Shown: positions 1-14,150, counted from the stretch's first letter. The stretch: 64,000 nt of DNA from Liolophura sinensis (GCF_032854445.1 NC_088303.1:23073501-23137500), one strand, 5' to 3'. Notes: a model not told the origin generated them from the letters alone. Numbers and translations: made by a program.

Positions 1-338
1 AAAAAAAAAAAAAAAAAATCTCAGCAGCCAGCTCTCAACATGTCCTGTAAGTAGTATGTGACTGCCTAATTTCATTTTACCTAAGGCCTTGTTCTTTCCT
101 TCAGGCAGCAGCTTATAAAGGGAGACAACTCCAAACACCTTACTTCAAGCAATGTTGTTCAATGCCCAATAGCTACAGTAAGAAATCAAGTTGTCTGGCA
201 GCTTGTCTGGACTGAACAAAGATCATGACAGAAAAGCAGTCTTGAATCAAATGAAACTACCAATTTCTTTTCCCTTAAGCTGCAAACTACAAGATTTCTC
301 TGACTTACTCTTCTTATAATATAGACTATAAGGAGTAG

Positions 339-716
339 CTGATTACAGTTAGACTGAGACTAACCAAATTAATGACTACAATTAGACTGAGACTAACCAA
401 GTTAACAACTACAATTAGACTCTGAGACTAACCAAGTTAATGATTACAATTAGACTCTGAGAGTAACCAAGTTAATGAGTACAATTAGACTCTGAGACTA
501 AACAAGTTAATGATTACAATTAGACTCTGAGACTAACCAAGTTAATGACTACAATTAGATTGAGACTAACCAAGTTAACGACTACAATTAGACTCGGAGA
601 CTAACCAAGTTAATGATTACAATTAGACTCTGAGACTAACCAAGTTAATGATTACAATTAGACTCTTAGACTAACCAAGTTAATGATTACAATTGGACTC
701 TTAGACTAACCAAATT
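339..716. repeat. Minisatellite, unit about 35 bp
   Basis: Tandem units of the type gactctgagactaaccaagt followed by taatgattacaatta, about ten copies with length variants of 33-37 bp. A related single unit appears near 1620-1650. Confidence 0.9.
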
Positions 717-3700
717 AAGCAATACCAGTGAAAAAAATAATAAAAATTAATTATGAACCATATAAATAATAAAACAATCAAATCAAAGTAATAAAAATTA
801 ATTATAAACCATATAAATAATAAAACAAACAAAACAAAGTATTAAGTGCAAATACTGTATTTGTTTTATTGAATTTAGGGGAAAATTATGACCAAGCTCT
901 ACGTGCACACGTCACTATGGAGTGGACCAAAACCTCTATGCAGTATCTCGCAGCTCTGTCCAGAGACAGAGGCAAACATAATTATGCAAATGTGGATGGT
1001 CCTCTAGATGACACACACATACATGGAAGGCTCAGCTTGAAATTAACCCACCTATGTTATAACTGTGTGGGGGGGGGGGGGATACTCTTACATCTATAAA
1101 CGAAAACCTTAAGCTAGAGAAATAACAAGAAGAAATGTCAAAAACAGAAATATATACCTACAAGTATATGAGGTGGGAGGAAGGGCTAACAAACTTGATG
1201 AGGCTATGACATGAGTGCTTGGAGGTAAACTAATGAAATGTGGAAAGGGTGCGAAAAGTGAAGACTTAAGTATTGTTGGAGGAGGTGGTGAAGATGATAA
1301 GAACGAAGGCCATAAGGGATGCTGGGATGAACCAACTGACAATAAAGTCTTGCGGCTACGATATCACCCTTGGCAACCACAGAAGTAAACTACCCCCCCC
1401 CCCATGTCAATAAAGTGGTATATGTGAGTGTAAAAGAAAAAAACATGCCCCTATACACATACAGTGAAAAAACGTGAACTAAATGAATTAGACTTCAGTG
1501 TTTAAGTGGATGCTGCCATGTAAACTATACATACAGCGTATGAACACAATGACAAAAGCTGACCGCAAGCCAGCACCCAATGTTCAATTATACATTTTTA
1601 TGTGGTAAAAATAAAATAGTTAATGATTACAAATAGACTCTTGGACTAGCCTAGAGAAAAAGTCTTCACAAAACCGCAATTTCTAAATTAAAGTCTACAG
1701 CAAGCTAAAATTGGAAATTTCTCAATTTCTTTCCTCCAAAGTCAGGATTGTAAAGGATTAGTTAAACTTGTTTTGACTACAACGGTGACAATACTTCTAA
1801 ATCTGGACTATCATAAGGTAATTATTAGGCAGCATAATCAAATATTGATCATCCAATCAGGCATGAGGATGGCTGGCTCCTGACTGTGAGATGAAATTAG
1901 CTACACAATTATCAGCCAAAGCCTGCCATACTTACAGGGCAGCATTGCCTCACTTTCCTGCACAATCTAATCAGCAGAACTCAGACTGGTACCTTGCTCA
2001 TCTAGCTAAATTGGTACAATGCCAGAAACCCTGTCAGAAACTCCACACATAAACTGTCTTGCCCGTTCAGCTCACACATAATGTACACATCACACATCCT
2101 TTAAAGACATATTTCAATGGTTAAGAAAGATGTTACAAAGATGAAATAAAGTCATGGCAAAATATTTTATCATAAGGGAAGTCACACAGCGCGATGTTAC
2201 CACAAATCACCTCCTATGTGAAAGAAGTGTAAAGTAAACTGATATCTCGTCTTCTGTTGTTTCTCAAGGACTTTCCTAAAATCTCCAGAGGTTCATCTGC
2301 TTGCCTTTGAAACTTAAAGAGGCTTTACTCGAGATTTTTGGCAAATTTATAAGTACAAATCCCCCCCCCAAATTTTTGCTATTACTTCACCATAGCACGA
2401 ATAATTTACCTTTCGCAAAATGTGATTCAAAATTGCTAATGAAGTGTGTAAAATTCATAATGCAACCTCGTTTGAAAACATTTTAACATTACAAATAGTG
2501 CAGGTATGAGTATTATATTTTCTGAAAGGCAATAATTTGAGCTGTTCTTGGAACCAGAAAAAAAATTGATCAGTAAACATGGATTTTCAAAAAACGAAAA
2601 ATCTCTATCATGGCCTCTACAAAGCAGTAGAATGCATGGAGAAAAGCCTCAGTGCAAATGAAGTGCAAATTGATGATGGACATGTTGGAGTTACCCCATT
2701 CCACTCACTAGTAAACATGTCAATAAACTACATGTAAACCATGACAGCATGTTTGTGGATGGGGACAAAGCAACAATGAAATGGACTACTGAAACTGTAT
2801 GGTACAGTTGCTCGGGGCAATATCTAGAGCTACTTTACTTCTGGAACTTGTCTGGGCTCCTAAATCGCTGGGAGCCAAAACTAATAAAGCTGTATTAAAA
2901 TTAAAAAACAAAAAAGTGATCTATGATAGTAATTTACTTTCTTCATAGACTTAAAAGCTCAAAGCATCATTTTGAGTTGCATTTTATAGCTTCTTTATGC
3001 AAAATAACAATGCCACTTTTAAAGGCCTGCTTTTTTTCTCTCAATCAGGTAATACCAATTTCCTAGCAGGATGAATTTCTTTTTCCAATGTCAGAGGAGG
3101 GTATAAAACATAAATAAAAACTAAAACATCATCTAATTTTTCAAAAATGTGAAATGTCTCAATCTGTAATTATTCCTGTTAAAACATATTAAATTATTTA
3201 TGTGATTGGAAAGCTCAGAAAAACACTAACATGACAAAATAAAAAGGCAGATTTTCAATTATATTTTTATTCCATTATAGGATTTTTTTAGCGTCAGCTC
3301 ACCTGTAAAACACAAAATTAAATTGGCATGGCCTCTTTCTGACTTAGTCTGGTTTAATTCTATATATTACTGCTGCTTTTTATAATATGCCTTATCAAAT
3401 ACATGTTACCCAATATACATCCAATAATATGTACACCTTACCCAACATGAGGTATCAGCCACAATAAAATTCCATGTTTTTACAGAAGACACACAATTAC
3501 AAAGTCCACATTTCTCGGGAGAATTTGGATTTTAACGACAAGGACAATTAACTGACGCCTCCAGTACCGGGTTACACAATCTCATTTCTCAAAGCTGACA
3601 GGCCTCACTCTGCTGGGAATGGCTAGATGAGGTGTTGTCAACTCATAACTCAGCAAAGGTCTTAAAGAAGAAAGAACACATCTATAGTTAACGCTAAACT

Positions 3701-4041
3701 TTCACAAAAGTGATAAATGATTCCATCACAAACCTTCCAGAAAGTCCCAATTACCTTATATTGCTAAACATAATATTTAAAGGTGATGCAAGAGTACTAT
3801 GTGTACTTGTACATGTATTTATATGCATGGTTTTTCTTCTTGACCCATTCTGTTGGACATCTAATCAACCATTTGAAGGTGTCTAGGAACATCAGTTTGC
3901 TGATCAAACATCATGTGTGTTTATCATATAGATCTGTATGTGGAATTCTTTTATTTATTTGATTCATGTGTAACACCATAATCAAGGATTTTTCACTTTT
4001 ATTTCCCACATAACATTTAACACAGAAGACCCCAGTGGTAC
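717..4041. other. No gene or recognised element
   Basis: AT-rich sequence with scattered homopolymers (a G run ending near 1080, C runs near 1400 and 2360). Short open frames here lack protein-like composition. Confidence 0.5.
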
Positions 4042-4230
4042 CTAAGTAAAGCCCTGGCCTTCGCCAGATACTGGATAAAACCATCTGACAAACCTCCCGA
4101 AAAAACTCCTGACAAACCTTCTGGCAAACCTCCTGTCAAACCCACTGACAAACCTCCTGTCAAACCCACTGACAAACCTCCTGTAAAACCCACTAACAAC
4201 CCTCCCAACAAACCCCTGGAAAAGCCACCC
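4042..4230. repeat. Minisatellite, unit 24 bp, preceded by a dispersed 34-bp motif
   Basis: Units ctgacaaacctcctgtcaaa plus cccac start at about 4080. The frame is open on both strands because the unit is a multiple of three and lacks stops (Lys-Pro-Pro-Val-Lys-Pro-Thr-Asp in one frame). The preceding gtaaagccctggccttcgcc is related to 39925-39962 in reverse. I do not treat it as coding. Confidence 0.75.
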
Positions 4231-6829
4231 GACAACCATCATGAAAACACTGCAGTCAGAGAAGCCAGGGCTGTACTTTAACACATGACCTCATTTTAAG
4301 GTAACAGGCATAACAATTGCAGCCAGCCAGCCAGCATTTTAACACATTTTAATTATTATCAGCATTACATGTGTATATCTTTGACTGACACTGACAGATA
4401 TCAAATATTCACAGAGTACTACACTGACAAGTCAAAGCAGCTGCATTCCAGCTACAGTTGATACATTGTACAACTTGTGCCTTGGGACAACTTCAACAAG
4501 GCATTCAGACAATACCAGTAGCTCCTCTGACTGAGCAGTTTGTAAAACAGCATCATGTGATACATTCAAACACTGACCTCTAAACCCAAAAAAAAGTACA
4601 ACGATTGACGCTGGCATACACAGATATTATCCTCTAATTATACAGTGCTAAGATCTTGACATTAAGTCAACAAATTATTATACTGTCACAACTATGACTA
4701 TTTATCGTAAGGGCTGCAGAGTAGTGACTTCATATGTTATGGGGTTGTAAGTCATTGTTGTAGTAAAAGACACTATGGAGAGTTAGTGCACAAATTTACC
4801 ACAGAGGTCTTTGATATGCAAATCATGCAGTGTAATCCATGTACTACAGAAGGCAATTGCAATCCTGTGAAATAGCTGAGCAAAATGTTGAGCTATGATG
4901 TAAAAGGTCTTTGAAATGCAAATTGCTACCAATGATTGGCTATCTGTGTACTATGGATGGCAGCTGCCACCCTATGAGTGGCCAGAAACTTTAACCAAAC
5001 TGGACACTGACACCACCACCGACACCGCCACCGACAGCATCTGATCCCTCTGTCACAATACTGCTAAGAAAAGTACATGTACATTTTTGTCCCAGGAAGT
5101 TCCCAGGTGTAAAGAACGTAAATGCTACTATAGAGTATAACATGTGATATGACCCGCATCTTGGACAATGCACAAAGAGCATATGACACAGGTATATTTT
5201 TTGAAAATGTCATCAGTTGCACGGAGAAAGAGGGGGGTTATAAAATAAACAATTATAAATGATTTTGGGGACTCTTTTAGAATGATCTATCCAAAGATGT
5301 CATTCATGGGATTATTTATCTTACATGTCATTTATGTGATCATTTATATTAATTTATAAGTGCATGATTGGCTAAAAAACATAGGGTTAATTTTAAGATG
5401 ATTACCCAGTAGAAAGAGATGAAAATATTTTCTCTTCTTACATCTACCTTTTTTCAGTCCTCTATGAACCTAGCTCGATCAACAATCAGATATGGAAAAA
5501 ATAGGAGGTTAATGTGCACATTTCCTGTCGTTGTGAGCAGCAGATGGCAGGAATTCTGTTATAAATCAATGGAAACCAATACGAATTATCAGAGTCAGTG
5601 TGTGCTCGGGATGAAAAAACAGTATAACCAGTATTAGATTTTTACTGCATAATTCGATCAATGCCTTTCAAAACATTCAACACTTTTCAACAAGCAAAAT
5701 TAATGTAGTGAACCTAAAATTCCCCACATAGCTATCATTACTCATTGTTTCTGATTCTGAGAGAACTGTGTTAATGTTAGTGAAAGATGTCTTGAGGTCT
5801 GCACGGAAAGTACATATAGGATGGTATTCTGATGCAAAATTTAAATGCCATAAAATTATACCCTTATTTGCCTCCAAAATGCTTGCTTTGTGTTAAGTTT
5901 TGGTAAAGTACTTTTGAAACAAGTCTTGCTGTTAGCAAGAAATGGTGACGTTATCACGATTAATTCTTACGGTGCAAGTCACTGAAACTTCCTTTGTTAC
6001 CTATAAGCAAAATAATGGAGGTAACCTGTGCAATTCATACAAAGCCATTCACATAAAGAATAAAATTCTGTGCAACTTTCATCTTGATTAGCAGGTGACT
6101 GTGTGTATTTTGAGGTGCTTATGACTGTCCACAGAGCAATAAATTACCTCCTGCATATATGGTAAAAGCAAAGCTATATCATCTCTTTAGTACACATGTA
6201 TATGTGCGTGTTCTTGTTCCTGCGACAGACACTTAATGATACCGCAGACACAAGTTACATGTACCGGTACGTGATTCCAAACATCACAGCAGCTGGTACA
6301 CATGTATGCCACTCAGTCACTTGCAGGAAACAGGCAAATTATGCAGACCTGAACATGTATGAATTCATGAGAAAATCCCCCCAGCTTTTCACCAAGGCCT
6401 CTCTTAACATATCCCTTGTGAATGCAATTAGCGAGAACGAGGTGCATCAGATAAAAAAAAAACACCGACCATAAACGCAGCCATTTATGCCTCCCACAGA
6501 GACTGGCCTACATGTACATGTAGCAGGCTTCACACCTCCAGCATCCTGAACATGCTCCGGCGGCTGCATCTGAACAGTTGTATCAACACGAAACATGCAT
6601 TTTACCACTAATGGGTCTTATATGCACAGTATTAAAATGCATATCCCTGTATTGTATCCATATGACCAGTACATTCTGTATAGCATGTACTTCTGATTAT
6701 TATGCCCTGGAATTTGTCAAAATGGCCGTCGTGTATTGAGAACCACTTAAAGTCTGCATGTGCACAACTTTTAAATGTGCATCAAAAGCAGACCTATGTC
6801 AAATGCAGCCAGATGTAAATCAAGTGCTA
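4231..6829. other. No gene or recognised element
   Basis: Unique AT-rich sequence. The 92-codon plus-strand frame ending at 6474 has no family features and no supporting splice signals that I can see. Confidence 0.5.
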
Positions 6830-7495
6830 CTGGATGTAAACCAAGAGCTACAGGATCTAAACCAAGTGCAATTAAATCTTAGAAACAAGTGCCATCGGAT
6901 CTAACCAAGTGACATCAGATCTACCCACTGAAGTGCCATCAGATCTAACCAAGTGCCATCAGATCTAACCACTGAAGTGCCATCAGATCTAACCACTGAA
7001 GTGCCATCAGATCTAACCAAGTGACATCAGATCTAACCACTGAAGTGCCATCAGATTTAACCAAGTGACATCAGATCTAACCACTGAAGTTCCATCAGAT
7101 CTAACCACTGAAGTGCCATCAGATCTAACCAAGTGACATCAGATCTACCCACATAAGTGCCATCAGATCTAACCACTGAAGTGCCATCAGATCTAACCAA
7201 GTGCCATCAGATCTAACCACTGAAGTGCCATCAGATCTAACCAAGTGCCATCAGATCTAACCACTGAAATGCCATCTGATCTAACCAAGTGCCATCAGAT
7301 CTAACCACTGAAGTACCATCAGATCTAACCAAGTGCCATCAGATCTAACCACTGAAGTGCCATCAGATCTAACCAAGTGCCATCAGATCTAACCAAGCAA
7401 CATCAGAAATAACCAAGTGCCGTCAGATCTTACCAAGTGCCAACAGACCTAACCAAGTGGTACCAGACCTAACCAAGTGGCACCAGATCTACAAG
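6830..7495. repeat. Minisatellite, 21/25-bp alternating units
   Basis: Units built on aagtgccatcagatctaacc, with or without a 4-bp actg spacer, about 28 copies. The edges are degenerate (aagtggcaccagatct at the right end). Confidence 0.9.
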
Positions 7496-8384
7496 ATTTT
7501 CAAATGTGACATTAGCTGTTAAAGTACAACACAGGTACAAGAATGTATATTACAAAAGTAGAGGCAAGATTTGATAGGCTTCTGTTTTCTTTTCAGATAT
7601 TCATGCACAGGTGTGAATAATTCATGCAGCAGTTGTTAAATGTGGGCTACAGGAGGGTACAGGAGCAGATGACAAAGGTGGTAACTATACTTTTCAATTA
7701 AATATTGGCAAGTGTTAAAATATACATGTACATGAAATAAACATGTTATATGTACATCCTACATACATTTGAGTTTTTGATGCAAAAGTAGACTGGAACT
7801 TGGATACATCCAGTATGCAGACTTGCCAGTCTACAACCTACATACATGTACATATCCATGCAAAAACAGGCGAGCGTGGATCAGAGCTGAGCAGACAGAT
7901 CACGTCAACGCCAGACAGCCCTCATGAAGATGAAAGTCCCTCCTGGGGAACAGGAACAGTAGTTTCTGTCTAACAGGCGCAAAACCCCTCAAACTGTTTC
8001 CCTAGCGACTGATGGAGTTCTTTACACCTTTTGTTACAAACAAAGCAGGTACAGGTAGCAAAGAGGCAGCAGCAGAACACAGCCATTCCAAAAAATTTTA
8101 TTTCAACATGTACATTGTGATCCTGTCTCGCTGGTAGAGTGAATAAAAAAGCACAGACAGCACATTCACTCTCCAATGTCACACTCTCAAAGTAGTATTA
8201 ACGGTTTCATGTTGGAAGAATTGTTACATACTTGGCCATGCGTTATGATTTCCCTTGGGGTACATGTATCTACCCAGTAGTCTTCAACAGTGAACCTAAA
8301 CTAAATGCCACCACAAAGGTGAATATAGTATTTTGAAAACAACATAAGACAACAAACAAGTAAACAAACAACACTGGGACTCAC
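7496..8384 (-). other. Putative intron following the 8.4 kb signal-anchor exon; nothing else seen
   Basis: Starts with the GTGAGT donor on the minus strand. I could not find a convincing next exon here. Confidence 0.35.
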
Positions 8385-8460
8385 ATATGATGGTGAGCAT
8401 GATGAGCCAGAGGCCGATACATCCTGTGATGGAACGGCGGAAAAGCCAACGAAGTCGCAT
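8385..8460 (-). CDS. First coding exon of an unidentified type II membrane protein (signal anchor)
   Basis: On the minus strand the ATG at 8460-8458 has an in-frame TAA 6 nt upstream and a purine at -3. It encodes a short basic tail (MRLRWLFRR) and then a hydrophobic run (SITGCIGLWLIMLTII), the layout of Golgi type II enzymes such as glycosyltransferases and sulfotransferases. After 25 codons plus one base it meets a strong donor, GTGAGT at 8384-8379 (phase 1). A C-rich pyrimidine tract ending in CTGCAG places a likely acceptor at about 8476, so at least one non-coding exon lies to the right. I found no continuing exon between 8384 and 1; the gene may extend beyond the left edge. The enzyme class is inferred from topology alone. 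Confidence 0.5.
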
Positions 8461-9867
8461 CTCTTACAACAACTGCAGTACTAAGGTATGTGGGGTTGGA
8501 GGGTAGACGTGGTCATCTTCACTCTGTGAGATCCAGAGACTGTCGGTCTTCCTGTTCGCTCCCAGTGAGCAAGGTATTGAGGATCACAGACAAGTACTGC
8601 AACAAAATAACACAGGGAGGTGAGAAAACATGACCACTGCTCACACACAGGTAGATGGTAGAACATGATTATTAGCTATGTGAGTTACTGTCATAAACAT
8701 GTCAGCCGGTCATCTGGCTTTACACACAGTCCGTGATCAACAGCATGCCTCGGACAAAAAAGAAGCATTGTAAACATAAACTACTGAAACCAATATAATT
8801 GCAAATTTTACTGAAGGATAAGTGTTCAAAAAAACCCCCAAAAAAACATTGTTTATGACTGCATTAAATTCTGGTTTTGCTGAACATTTGATTAAGGTTT
8901 GAGCTAGGATAGTTACTATCTAGGAGAATCATCCAGCTAGGATCTGCAACAACAATTTAACCATGGAATGAGTCATCCAGGCGTTCTTTACTGGCCAATA
9001 AATACAGGAGACCATGCACCTTTACACGCGTACCGTGAGGTGATCCCTTGGTCATCAGCCCACCATCAATCCACCATCAGCCCACGATCATTAAAATGGT
9101 TTAATAAGGACTGATTTCCCGTAAACCGTCACGTCTGTTATGAACACCCTGATGGCTCGCAGTATATTTACTTACACACAAATTTCACACAAAATTCATG
9201 TTTTAATTGCTTCCTGTTTGGGACCCCAAATGTTTTGGGCTGCCACCTATACACACTATTCTCTTGATTACAGGCGATTCAAGTTTGTACCGGGCGTCTC
9301 GAGTACACGATATTTTGTTATAATATAAATTACTTCACTAAGTATTAAATAACAAGCCTACTTAGAGGGATTTATGGCAGAGTTATGTGCCCACAAATAT
9401 ACGTATATGCAACACATTGCTTTCTCTGAAGTCCACCGCCCTGTACATGACCGCTCTATACAACCGTTGCAGTGTTCCAGAATTTGGAAATGGAATTGAG
9501 TTTGTGGGCTCAGTAAATTTATCACAGTTTCATACCGGATACAAAATTATGCAAGAACATTTAACTTTACTATGTGATGTGTGCCAGCCTAAGTGCTTAT
9601 ACATGCTTAAAAAACCTCTATTGAAAATGTATATGTAATGTCATATCAGTACATGACACAACGCCTACACTGTATAAAAAGGTCAGCATGTTACTATTTT
9701 CTCCTTTAATCCCTAGTCCCTCAATTGTATCCCCAATTTCAAAATTGTCAATCCTATCGGTTATTAATTTTTATAAGCACAAAAACATGTTTATTATAAG
9801 AAGAGCACAATCATATGCAGTTTCATAAACCAGTGATGACGTGATGGAGGCCGCAGGCCTATATATA

Positions 9868-9877
9868 CATATATATA

Positions 9878-9910
<33 letters not shown>

Positions 9911-9925
9911 TATATTATATAATTA
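9868..9925. repeat. TA-rich microsatellite
   Basis: A run of TA dinucleotides with a few interruptions. Confidence 0.9.
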
Positions 9926-10545
9926 TTGCTGTTACTTTAGAACAGCCCAAATAATTACCTTTCACAAAATATCAGCCTCGTCTGTGCAAATGTTACGTTC
10001 AAAACATTGAAAACACTTTTTTACGTAAAAAAGTTCTAAAAATTTATAGACAAAGTCGCGCGAATAATTTAAGGCCTACAGTGTACGCCTGATGACGTTA
10101 CATCAAACTCCAGCAAGTGACTGATTGTCGCAAAATGATATGCTGACCATGGAACTATCATGGATGGACTGTCGACAGACCGTGGCCAGACCCTACGCCA
10201 ATGGTAGGTGGAAGATGACAGCGTGTTTGATCAGGGCCCGGCCAGGGTCGGAGTGTAGTGGGCGTATGATACATGAACCATGGGAAGACTGGGTGCAAGA
10301 TTGATGGATAGGATCTGGCTGTACTGTACATTGTATGTCACTATAGGTATGGCCTCAGGCATACAGAAAGAAATTAAATATTTAAGACAATAAAATCAAA
10401 ATCAACACTGAATGTAATTTGTCAAAAGAACATCTGGCAGCAATTAAGGCCATCAAAGAGCTCTCCTGTAGGAGACACATGAATGCAAAACCTTCGGTCA
10501 ATACATAAAGTACTTAAACATTTACCTTAACATATTTTCTAATAT

Positions 10546-10675
10546 ACAAAAGAGATCCGTAAGCGGGAAGGTCTGTAGCAACCTGCGGATGGCCGTAGGT
10601 TTCCGTCGCATAAGTGGAATATTCTTGAGTGTGGCATAAAACACCAAACAAATAAATAAATAAACAAAAGAGATC
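10546..10675 (+). mobile_element. SINE-A copy, 5'-truncated, with target-site duplication
   Basis: The 3' half of SINE-A (gggaaggtctg through gcataaaacacc and an AAAT tail) lies at 10558-10663. It is flanked by a perfect 12-bp duplication ACAAAAGAGATC (10546-10557 and 10664-10675). 5' truncation plus a target duplication is typical of LINE-driven insertion. Confidence 0.85.
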
Positions 10676-13007
10676 AACATTGTTTTAATGGCAAAGAAAA
10701 AATTAATTAAACGTAAGGTATATGTCAGATGAAAGACCACTACACACTGTCTATAAAAACAGTTTGATTTATTTTTTAGAATGTTTTACAACCTAGTAAA
10801 ATCCACATCAGGTTTTTGTCACATAACACACTGAGACTGTTAGATTTCAACATTCACAATACATTTACATACGGATCACAGAATGCCTTTGCCGAATGGA
10901 ACATGAAACAAAATATTTGAAGCCACATCACTGATACCATGTGGATAAGCACAGAGTACCAGAGAATCTCATGTTTTACAACTGTTTTATTACCTAAGGT
11001 GCTCTTAATTTGCATTTCATTTTTAAAAGGTATTAATGTTTGTATGGCAACACATAAAACTGTTCTCAAATGGCTTGGCTATTAAATTCCACTTTCTATA
11101 ATCAACCACACAATGTCAAAATTTAAGCTTCTTCACAGATTCAGGGTTTTTATTTAGAATTAGAGAGGGAGTTCAAAAGTAGGCAACTGAACTGAAAGTA
11201 ATTATGCCACAATTACTATTGATTTAAATAGTAAGACATTCAAAGTAGGCGGCTAAGTCGACGGCAGTATACAGCCGTCTGCGGCCTGCTACTTGCCTGT
11301 TTTGATCACCCTGCAGATATACAGGTAATGTCGAATCAGCAGAATTTAAGCCTCAAATAACCATACTATAAACACTGTACATAATATAAATGTATGTTGA
11401 TATAAAACTGCTTCATGGTTCCAACAAATCAGTGATAGTTCTAATGTAATATCTGTCGTTCTCCAGGTTGCAATTCTCAGTCATTTACTAGTCATCTTTT
11501 ATCTAAATGACTTACATTTGATCTTTGTGTGATGTTGAATTTTACACTGATGACATTTAACTGTCCCCACCTTCAAAATATACGTCAACAGTGTTCAGAC
11601 GAAAAAAATTATGATTTCTAATGGAAATAAAACAAAGACAGCCCCGAGTGGAACATCACATACAAGTAAAAAAATGTTGTCAGCATCCTCTGAAGATTAC
11701 AATTCATGATCCGCAAACTGAAAATGTGAACCATCTTACGTTGCATGGCTTACAAGTAGATGAAACCCTAAACTGGCAAAATCCGACTGATTCTGTACAT
11801 AGTCTTACATGAATCTCTTACTAACCACTATCTGTACTGAGAAAGCACAAACACTTCCTGCCTTACAAAACCAGAGTTCTCTAATTATTATGCTGTGTAC
11901 ATTCTCCCACATTTGAACTACCGTGTTACCATACAGACAGGTCAAAGATGCTTTGGAAAGGGTGCATAAAGGGTAGAAAACTGCAGCACAATCAAATCAA
12001 TTGCTAGTAATTCCCCTGTTCCTGGGAGTATTTCCTTGCACTTTCTGGTGGGTTTTGTCAAAAAACCTGGTAAAAACTCTTCCACTTAATGCCATCTTTC
12101 TAAGTGACAATTTCTCTGAACTTAAAGATACATACATATATACTTCGACCCTTACCTTATGTGCCTGATTAGAAACAGCTTGGCTTACGACACAATGCAC
12201 ACTGGGAAGTGCGGTAAGTGTCTTCAAAGCATGCTCTGAGGTGTATACTATAAAATCCAATAGGGACGCTAGTTTACCTGTCCAGAATATGCATGCATGC
12301 ACAACAACATATGCTGGGTCTATAATCTCTTCTCCAATCCCTAGTGTCTGGTGTGCAGAGCTAGTGTCATGAAATACTCGATGTGTGTATACCCAGCCAG
12401 TGAAGCTAGGGGTGGAGAGGGGCAACAGCTTGTATCTTAATACTCAGATGTATCTCACTTTTCATCTTAACACAAAATCCCCAGGCCTAAGGCTGTCAGG
12501 GGCAGATAATAAACGAGAGAAGCAGCTATTTTCAGCTGTTCCCACATCTACATGTAGGTGTGAAAGTGTGAGCCTGTCTTTAATACTGTGACAGTGACAT
12601 GAGTAACGTGTATAGAGCTTGGTTTAGGGTAGATGCAGCTGGCCTCATCACTCAGTACTTTCAGGATGGTTTATAGGCTCTCAGTCTGAAGTACCTACAT
12701 GCATCAGAGGAAAACTTTCAAACTCTCAAGTAAAAGTATCTTTCAATTATTGTGTTACTTGATTTACATGTAGGACTGAATTAATAAATCAGGTTTGTGG
12801 CTGGAGCAGCCCAGATGGCACTTCACAAATTTCCTGACTTAACACCACAGTCAAGCGGCATGTACATGTAGAAAGAGGTACAGATTGAAGCCAGTGATCT
12901 ATGTCATATGAATGTATGTGTGGATCATAAAGTAAGCTAGTCATAGGCTATGGCCCACGGGTATGACTTCTGCCAACTGAACCAGAGAAGTCCTTGAGGA
13001 AATGCAA

Positions 13008-13008
<1 letters not shown>

Positions 13009-13062
<54 letters not shown>
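13009..13062. repeat. TA microsatellite
   Basis: About 25 uninterrupted TA dinucleotides followed by catacatacacacac. Confidence 0.95.
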
Positions 13063-13064
<2 letters not shown>

Positions 13065-13379
13065 CATACACACACTTACATGTATACACTTATCTAACGT
13101 CAGGGAGGCTTCCACTGTATGATGTATATTCTGTATATTATTTGCATATGATCTGAATAGATCAGAGACATGCTATCAAAACAGTGTAATTAACATGATT
13201 AAAGTGCTTAAACTCTCAACCAATTATGTTTTAAAATACTAGAGTATTAAGGAGCTGAGGAGCCAATGACAAGCATGTGAACGAGTAAAGATGATTGCAA
13301 TCAGTATGTATCAATCACCCACATCAGGTGACGCTTTAGTAATTCTTATCAAACCTATCATATGAGTTGATCTTAGAGT

Positions 13380-13770
13380 GATCCTAGGCTGCTGGAAGCA
13401 GAGAGGAACAAAGTCAGAGAGGGAAAAAGTCAGGGACAGACTAGAGTTAAAGGAGCAGTCAGAAAGGGACTGAAATCAAAGAGGGACTAAAGTCGGAGAG
13501 GGAGTAAAGTCCGAAGGGGACTGGAGTCAAAGATTTCTTTCTGATTAAAGTCAGAAAAATACACAATCAGAGAAGGGCTAAAGTCAGACAGGGACTGAAG
13601 TCAGAAAGATACAAAATCAGAAAAGGGCAAAAGTCAGACAGGGACTGAAGTCAAAGATGGACAAAGTGAGAGAGAGGCTGTAAGTCAGAGAAGGGCTGAG
13701 GTCAAATACGGACTAAAGTCAAAGAGATACAAAATCAGAAAGGGGCTCGGATGGGACAGAGTCAGGGAGG
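13380..13770. repeat. Degenerate purine-rich tandem repeat
   Basis: Loose units of the type gagagggactaaagtca of 17-36 bp with many substitutions, strongly purine-rich on the plus strand. Confidence 0.75.
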
Positions 13771-13830
13771 GGTTGTGCTGATCACATATCCTTTCTTTGC
13801 ATATACGCATGTATCGCTTCTTATCTCTGA

Positions 13831-14150
13831 ATACTCATAATGTAACTACATGATGATTTAGGGACACTGTGATTCAATTCCACTGAATACTCACGGGTAC
13901 ATGCATGTAACTACATGATGACGTGAGTACATTGTGATTCAATTCCACTGAATACTCACGGGTACATGCATGTAACTACATGATGATCTGAGTACATTGT
14001 GATTCAATTCCACTGAATACTCACGGGTACATGCATGTAACTACATGATGATCTGAGTACATTGTGATTCAATTCACTTAATACTCATGGGTACATGCAT
14101 GTAACTACATGATGATCTGAGTACATTGTGATTCAATCCCACTGAATACT
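13831..14150. repeat. Minisatellite, unit 65 bp, about five copies
   Basis: The unit spans gtaactacatgatgatctga through tcacgggtacatgcat. Successive copies differ at few positions. It begins about 60 bp after the previous purine-rich repeat. Confidence 0.9.

Larger units (their letters stand above)
8476..13008. other. No gene; one microsatellite and one SINE-A only
   Basis: Besides the listed TA repeat and SINE-A, nothing is recognisable. The 142-codon minus-strand frame at 11997-12425 has no family features. Confidence 0.45.

Noticed and set aside
4042-4284. Lys-Pro-rich or Gly-rich repeat protein
   Set aside because: Both strands are open across a 24-bp tandem repeat, and it abuts a dispersed repeat motif.
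11997-12425. Minus-strand 142-codon frame
   Set aside because: No recognisable family or motif, AT-rich surroundings without promoter or splice support; likely chance.
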